From contig JAIRQG010000017.1 of assembly GCA_031256615.1 (NCBI GenBank), forward strand, positions 1-7,816: a stretch of DNA of 7,816 bases, in the 5' to 3' direction. The notes below the pieces were generated by a model that did no database searches, was not told where the DNA came from, and worked only from the letters and a program-made list of their open reading frames with translations. Position 1 is the first letter of the stretch; every line of letters begins with the position of its first letter. A program made the translations under genes and the position numbers. This DNA comes from Candidatus Methanoplasma sp. GTDB lineage: Archaea; Thermoplasmatota; Thermoplasmata; Methanomassiliicoccales; Methanomethylophilaceae. Positions 6,093-7,816 of this stretch are shown in pieces.

Positions 6093-6101
6093 GTATATTA
6101 T
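6093..6101 (-). promoter_or_regulatory. TATA box of dfx
   Basis: The minus strand reads ATAATATAC, centred about 27 bases before the GTG start of dfx, the normal archaeal TATA-to-start-site distance. The GTG would be at or next to the transcript start. It lies inside the 5' region of the divergent HisA-like gene. Confidence 0.55.
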
Positions 6102-6153
6102 CTATTCGTTCCCACTCAAAAAAAGGCTTATAGTGCCCAAGACATGTACGGTC

Positions 6154-6768
6154 ATGGAGATTCCCGTAATATACTCCGTATTCAAAGGCGGCGAGGTGAA
6201 AACTGCGCCCGTGAACATAAACGGCACAGACATCTCTTTTATCTCGGAACCGGTGGCGGCGGAATATTCAAGAGACGAACTGGACGACAGGATGCCGGTC
6301 CTGGTGGTGGATGTAAGAGGGTTCGGCAAAAAAGAACTGGACGACCGTCTTCTTATGAATATGAGATTCCCCGGAAGCGACATATGGTTCATGACCCACA
6401 TCAAGGACGTTGAGGATGTTTTCGACTGCTTCATGGGGAACACCGTTAAAGTGCTGATACCTTACCACACTACCAGGAACGATGTTGTTGTGGAAGAGGC
6501 CTACGAAGTGACCGAGAACTGCATGCCCGCACTTTTCGTTTCCGGCGGAAGAGTAATATGCAGAGGGGAGCAGACAAAGGACCTGGGATCGGCGATCGCG
6601 GAAATGGAAAGGATCGGGTTCACGGAAATAGTTGTCTTCGACACCGATTCGGTGCTGAGAAATGATGATTGGGGATCACTCCTCGAAAGACATCCAGGCC
6701 TTATACCGTTCGTCAGGAACCGGGACGGGACCGCTGCAGAGTCTCAGACGTTCATCCGCGACCTTTGA
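6154..6768 (+). CDS. HisA/HisF-related TIM-barrel protein, likely not an isomerase
   Basis: Soluble protein of about 204 residues that resembles the HisA/HisF-like family of methanogens, a set of histidine-pathway paralogs of unclear role. From ATG 6154 the start MEIPVIYSVFKGGEVK parallels the first strand of HisA (IPVIDLKGG), but the Asp that acts as a catalytic residue in HisA is Tyr (Y7). The later strand EIVVFDTDSV could match a late barrel strand that in HisA carries the second catalytic Asp. A middle segment, PALFVSGGRVICRG, also fits the related family. The start is uncertain: GTG 6133 has a weak AAAAGG upstream, and TTG 6088 coincides with the predicted transcript start; the frame is open through all three. 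ATG is chosen because it matches the HisA N-terminus. The gene is divergent from dfx and overlaps the 3' end of the convergent flavoprotein gene by 17 bases. Function unknown. Confidence 0.75.
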   Translation: MEIPVIYSVFKGGEVKTAPVNINGTDISFISEPVAAEYSRDELDDRMPVLVVDVRGFGKKELDDRLLMNMRFPGSDIWFMTHIKDVEDVFDCFMGNTVKVLIPYHTTRNDVVVEEAYEVTENCMPALFVSGGRVICRGEQTKDLGSAIAEMERIGFTEIVVFDTDSVLRNDDWGSLLERHPGLIPFVRNRDGTAAESQTFIRDL

Positions 6769-7297
6769 TCAGCTTCAGAGCGACATCCTTTCCGTATTCG
6801 AAGGAAGGTCCGGAAACATCCTGTATTTCCTTCTCATCCGTGCCAGATATCGCAAGATGTCCGAGCCATTCCATCTTTGCCGTGATGGAGAACGCTTTGA
6901 AAATGGAAATGGTATTGTTATAATTGGGGGATGCGCCGCCTCCAGAGAGCAGTGCGGCGGCAAATGCCGAACGCTTCCGGCCGCAGAACCATATCGTCTG
7001 GAACCTGTCGATGACGGTCTTGATCGCCGAGGACGGACCGCTGAAGTGGATAGGAGAGGCAAGGACAAGCAGATCGTATCCCTCCAAGGCTTTGTAGAGC
7101 AGAACCATATCGTCCGAGATGCTGCATATTCCTCCGGAGGAACAGCTGCCGCATCCGGTGCAGTGTCTTATGTTCATCTCGATGGGGAAGAAGATCTCTG
7201 AGGGCACATCATGAACAGCCAAACCTTCAGAGAAGGAGCGGCACATTTCCGATGTGAACCCGTCTTTCCTGCTCCCGCAAATAATCAGAGCCTTCAT
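6752..7297 (-). CDS. Iron-sulfur flavoprotein (Isf-like, flavodoxin fold)
   Basis: Cytoplasmic FMN protein of the NADPH-dependent FMN reductase superfamily. Its 181 residues begin with strand MKALIICGSRKDGFTSEM, the FMN phosphate-binding loop (residues 8-18). A compact cysteine motif C46-x2-C49-x2-C52-x5-C58 follows, the pattern that binds a 4Fe-4S cluster in Isf of methanogens. ASPIHFSGPSSAIKTVIDRF (about 79-98) is the usual FMN-ring loop. In Methanosarcina, Isf can reduce oxygen and hydrogen peroxide using ferredoxin. Here that is inference, since many relatives are general oxidoreductases. The position two genes from dfx fits a role in oxygen protection. The ATG at 7295-7297 lies about 29 bases from a TATA box shared with egsA. 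The 3' end overlaps the convergent HisA-like gene. Confidence 0.9.
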   Translation of the reverse strand: MKALIICGSRKDGFTSEMCRSFSEGLAVHDVPSEIFFPIEMNIRHCTGCGSCSSGGICSISDDMVLLYKALEGYDLLVLASPIHFSGPSSAIKTVIDRFQTIWFCGRKRSAFAAALLSGGGASPNYNNTISIFKAFSITAKMEWLGHLAISGTDEKEIQDVSGPSFEYGKDVALKLIKGRG

Positions 7298-7307
7298 GTG
7301 AAAGAAC

Positions 7308-7338
7308 TATGTTCAGCATTCCTTTTATATGTTCTGAA
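7308..7338. promoter_or_regulatory. Shared divergent promoter of the flavoprotein and egsA genes
   Basis: CCTTTTATATG (7321-7331) is TATA-like on both strands; the minus strand reads CATATAAAAGG. It stands about 29 bases from the flavoprotein ATG and would place the egsA transcript start near 7352. It is flanked by TTCAG (7312-7316) and CTGAA (7334-7338) as an inverted repeat, and TATGTTC occurs twice (7308-7314, 7328-7334), 20 bases apart. The repeats could be a regulator site or chance. Confidence 0.55.
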
Positions 7339-7367
7339 GGGATTAACACGTTGTCGAAGTGGACGGC

Positions 7368-7816
7368 ATGGCTGATTTTACAAAAAATAAATCAATGGAA
7401 TTTCCCAGGATCGTTGACATTGGGCATGATGCGATAGATAACACTCCGAAGGTCTGTGCGGCCCTTCAATTCGGAAAGAACGGACTGATAGTGACAGGCA
7501 CAAAGACGTACAACGCGGTCGGAAAAAAGGTCGAAGACCTTGTTTCCGAAAGATACGAGATGTCCACCATTCACACAGGGAATGCCACATATGAGAATCT
7601 GGCAAAGGTCGAAGAAGCAGCTAAGGAGCATAAAGCATCATTCCTGTTGGCTGTCGGAGGCGGAAGCAAGATAGACATTTCCAAAATGGTCGCGAGCAAT
7701 CTCAAAATACCCTTCATAAGCATACCGACCTCGGTCGCGCATGACGGGATCGCATCGGACCGTGCATCGCTCAAATCAGAGAAGAAATCCACATCGGTGG
7801 GCGCTGTTTCGCCCAC
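7368..7816 (+). CDS. egsA: sn-glycerol-1-phosphate dehydrogenase, N-terminal part (cut by window end)
   Basis: Cytoplasmic NAD(P)H- and metal-dependent enzyme that reduces dihydroxyacetone phosphate to sn-glycerol 1-phosphate, the backbone of archaeal ether lipids. The first 149 codons are present; the family has about 350 residues, so more than half is missing to the right. Visible features are a Rossmann-like N-terminal strand (KNGLIVTGTKTYNAVG), the NAD-binding loop LLAVGGGSKIDISK and the segment SIPTSVAHDGIASDRAS, whose HDGIAS contains the first zinc-ligand Asp of the family. ATG 7368 is the chosen start. GTG 7359 and ATG 7395 are in the same frame, and homology to MEFPRIVDIG-like starts could favour 7395. 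The 7368 start lies about 16 bases after the predicted transcript start. This gene is the clearest mark that the DNA is archaeal. Confidence 0.93.
   Translation, partial: MADFTKNKSMEFPRIVDIGHDAIDNTPKVCAALQFGKNGLIVTGTKTYNAVGKKVEDLVSERYEMSTIHTGNATYENLAKVEEAAKEHKASFLLAVGGGSKIDISKMVASNLKIPFISIPTSVAHDGIASDRASLKSEKKSTSVGAVSP

Overview
The window looks like archaeal chromosome, probably from a host-associated methanogen near the Methanomassiliicoccales (Thermoplasmata). The archaeal assignment rests on a 3'-truncated sn-glycerol-1-phosphate dehydrogenase gene, the enzyme that sets archaeal lipid stereochemistry. It is supported by TATA-like boxes about 25-30 bases before several start codons, usually with no Shine-Dalgarno sequence (leaderless style). 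The order-level call is weaker. It rests on the mix of CobO, desulfoferrodoxin, iron-sulfur flavoprotein and a gut-type adhesin-like protein, moderate base composition, and no TAG stops among eight complete gene ends (seven TGA, one TAA).

Layout. Positions 2-1465 (+) hold the C-terminal part of a large surface adhesin-like protein: beta-helix repeats, two beta-rich domains, a Gly/Ser/Asn linker and a three-helix membrane anchor. A 292-base convergent intergenic region (1466-1757) carries several stem-loops. Next is cobO (-), divergent from a DHA2-type 14-helix MFS exporter (+) whose start region holds two inverted repeats. A CDF-family metal exporter (+) follows. It converges on a highly charged coiled-coil protein of unknown function (-), then desulfoferrodoxin (-), which is divergent from a HisA-like protein (+). 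That gene's 3' end overlaps a convergent iron-sulfur flavoprotein (-), and the window closes with divergent egsA (+), cut by the right edge.

The genes do not form one operon. Nearly every one has its own promoter and neighbours often face opposite ways. Loose themes are cell envelope (adhesin-like protein, egsA), efflux of drugs and metals (MFS, CDF), cofactor metabolism (cobO) and oxygen or superoxide protection in an anaerobe (desulfoferrodoxin, iron-sulfur flavoprotein). I see no mobile element, CRISPR array, rRNA or tRNA. I do not see a clear new multi-gene system. The least ordinary items are the HisA paralog that lacks the usual first catalytic aspartate, the interlocked dfx/HisA-like promoters, the paired inverted repeats over the exporter start, the unidentified charged protein, and the bacterial-looking anchor of the adhesin.
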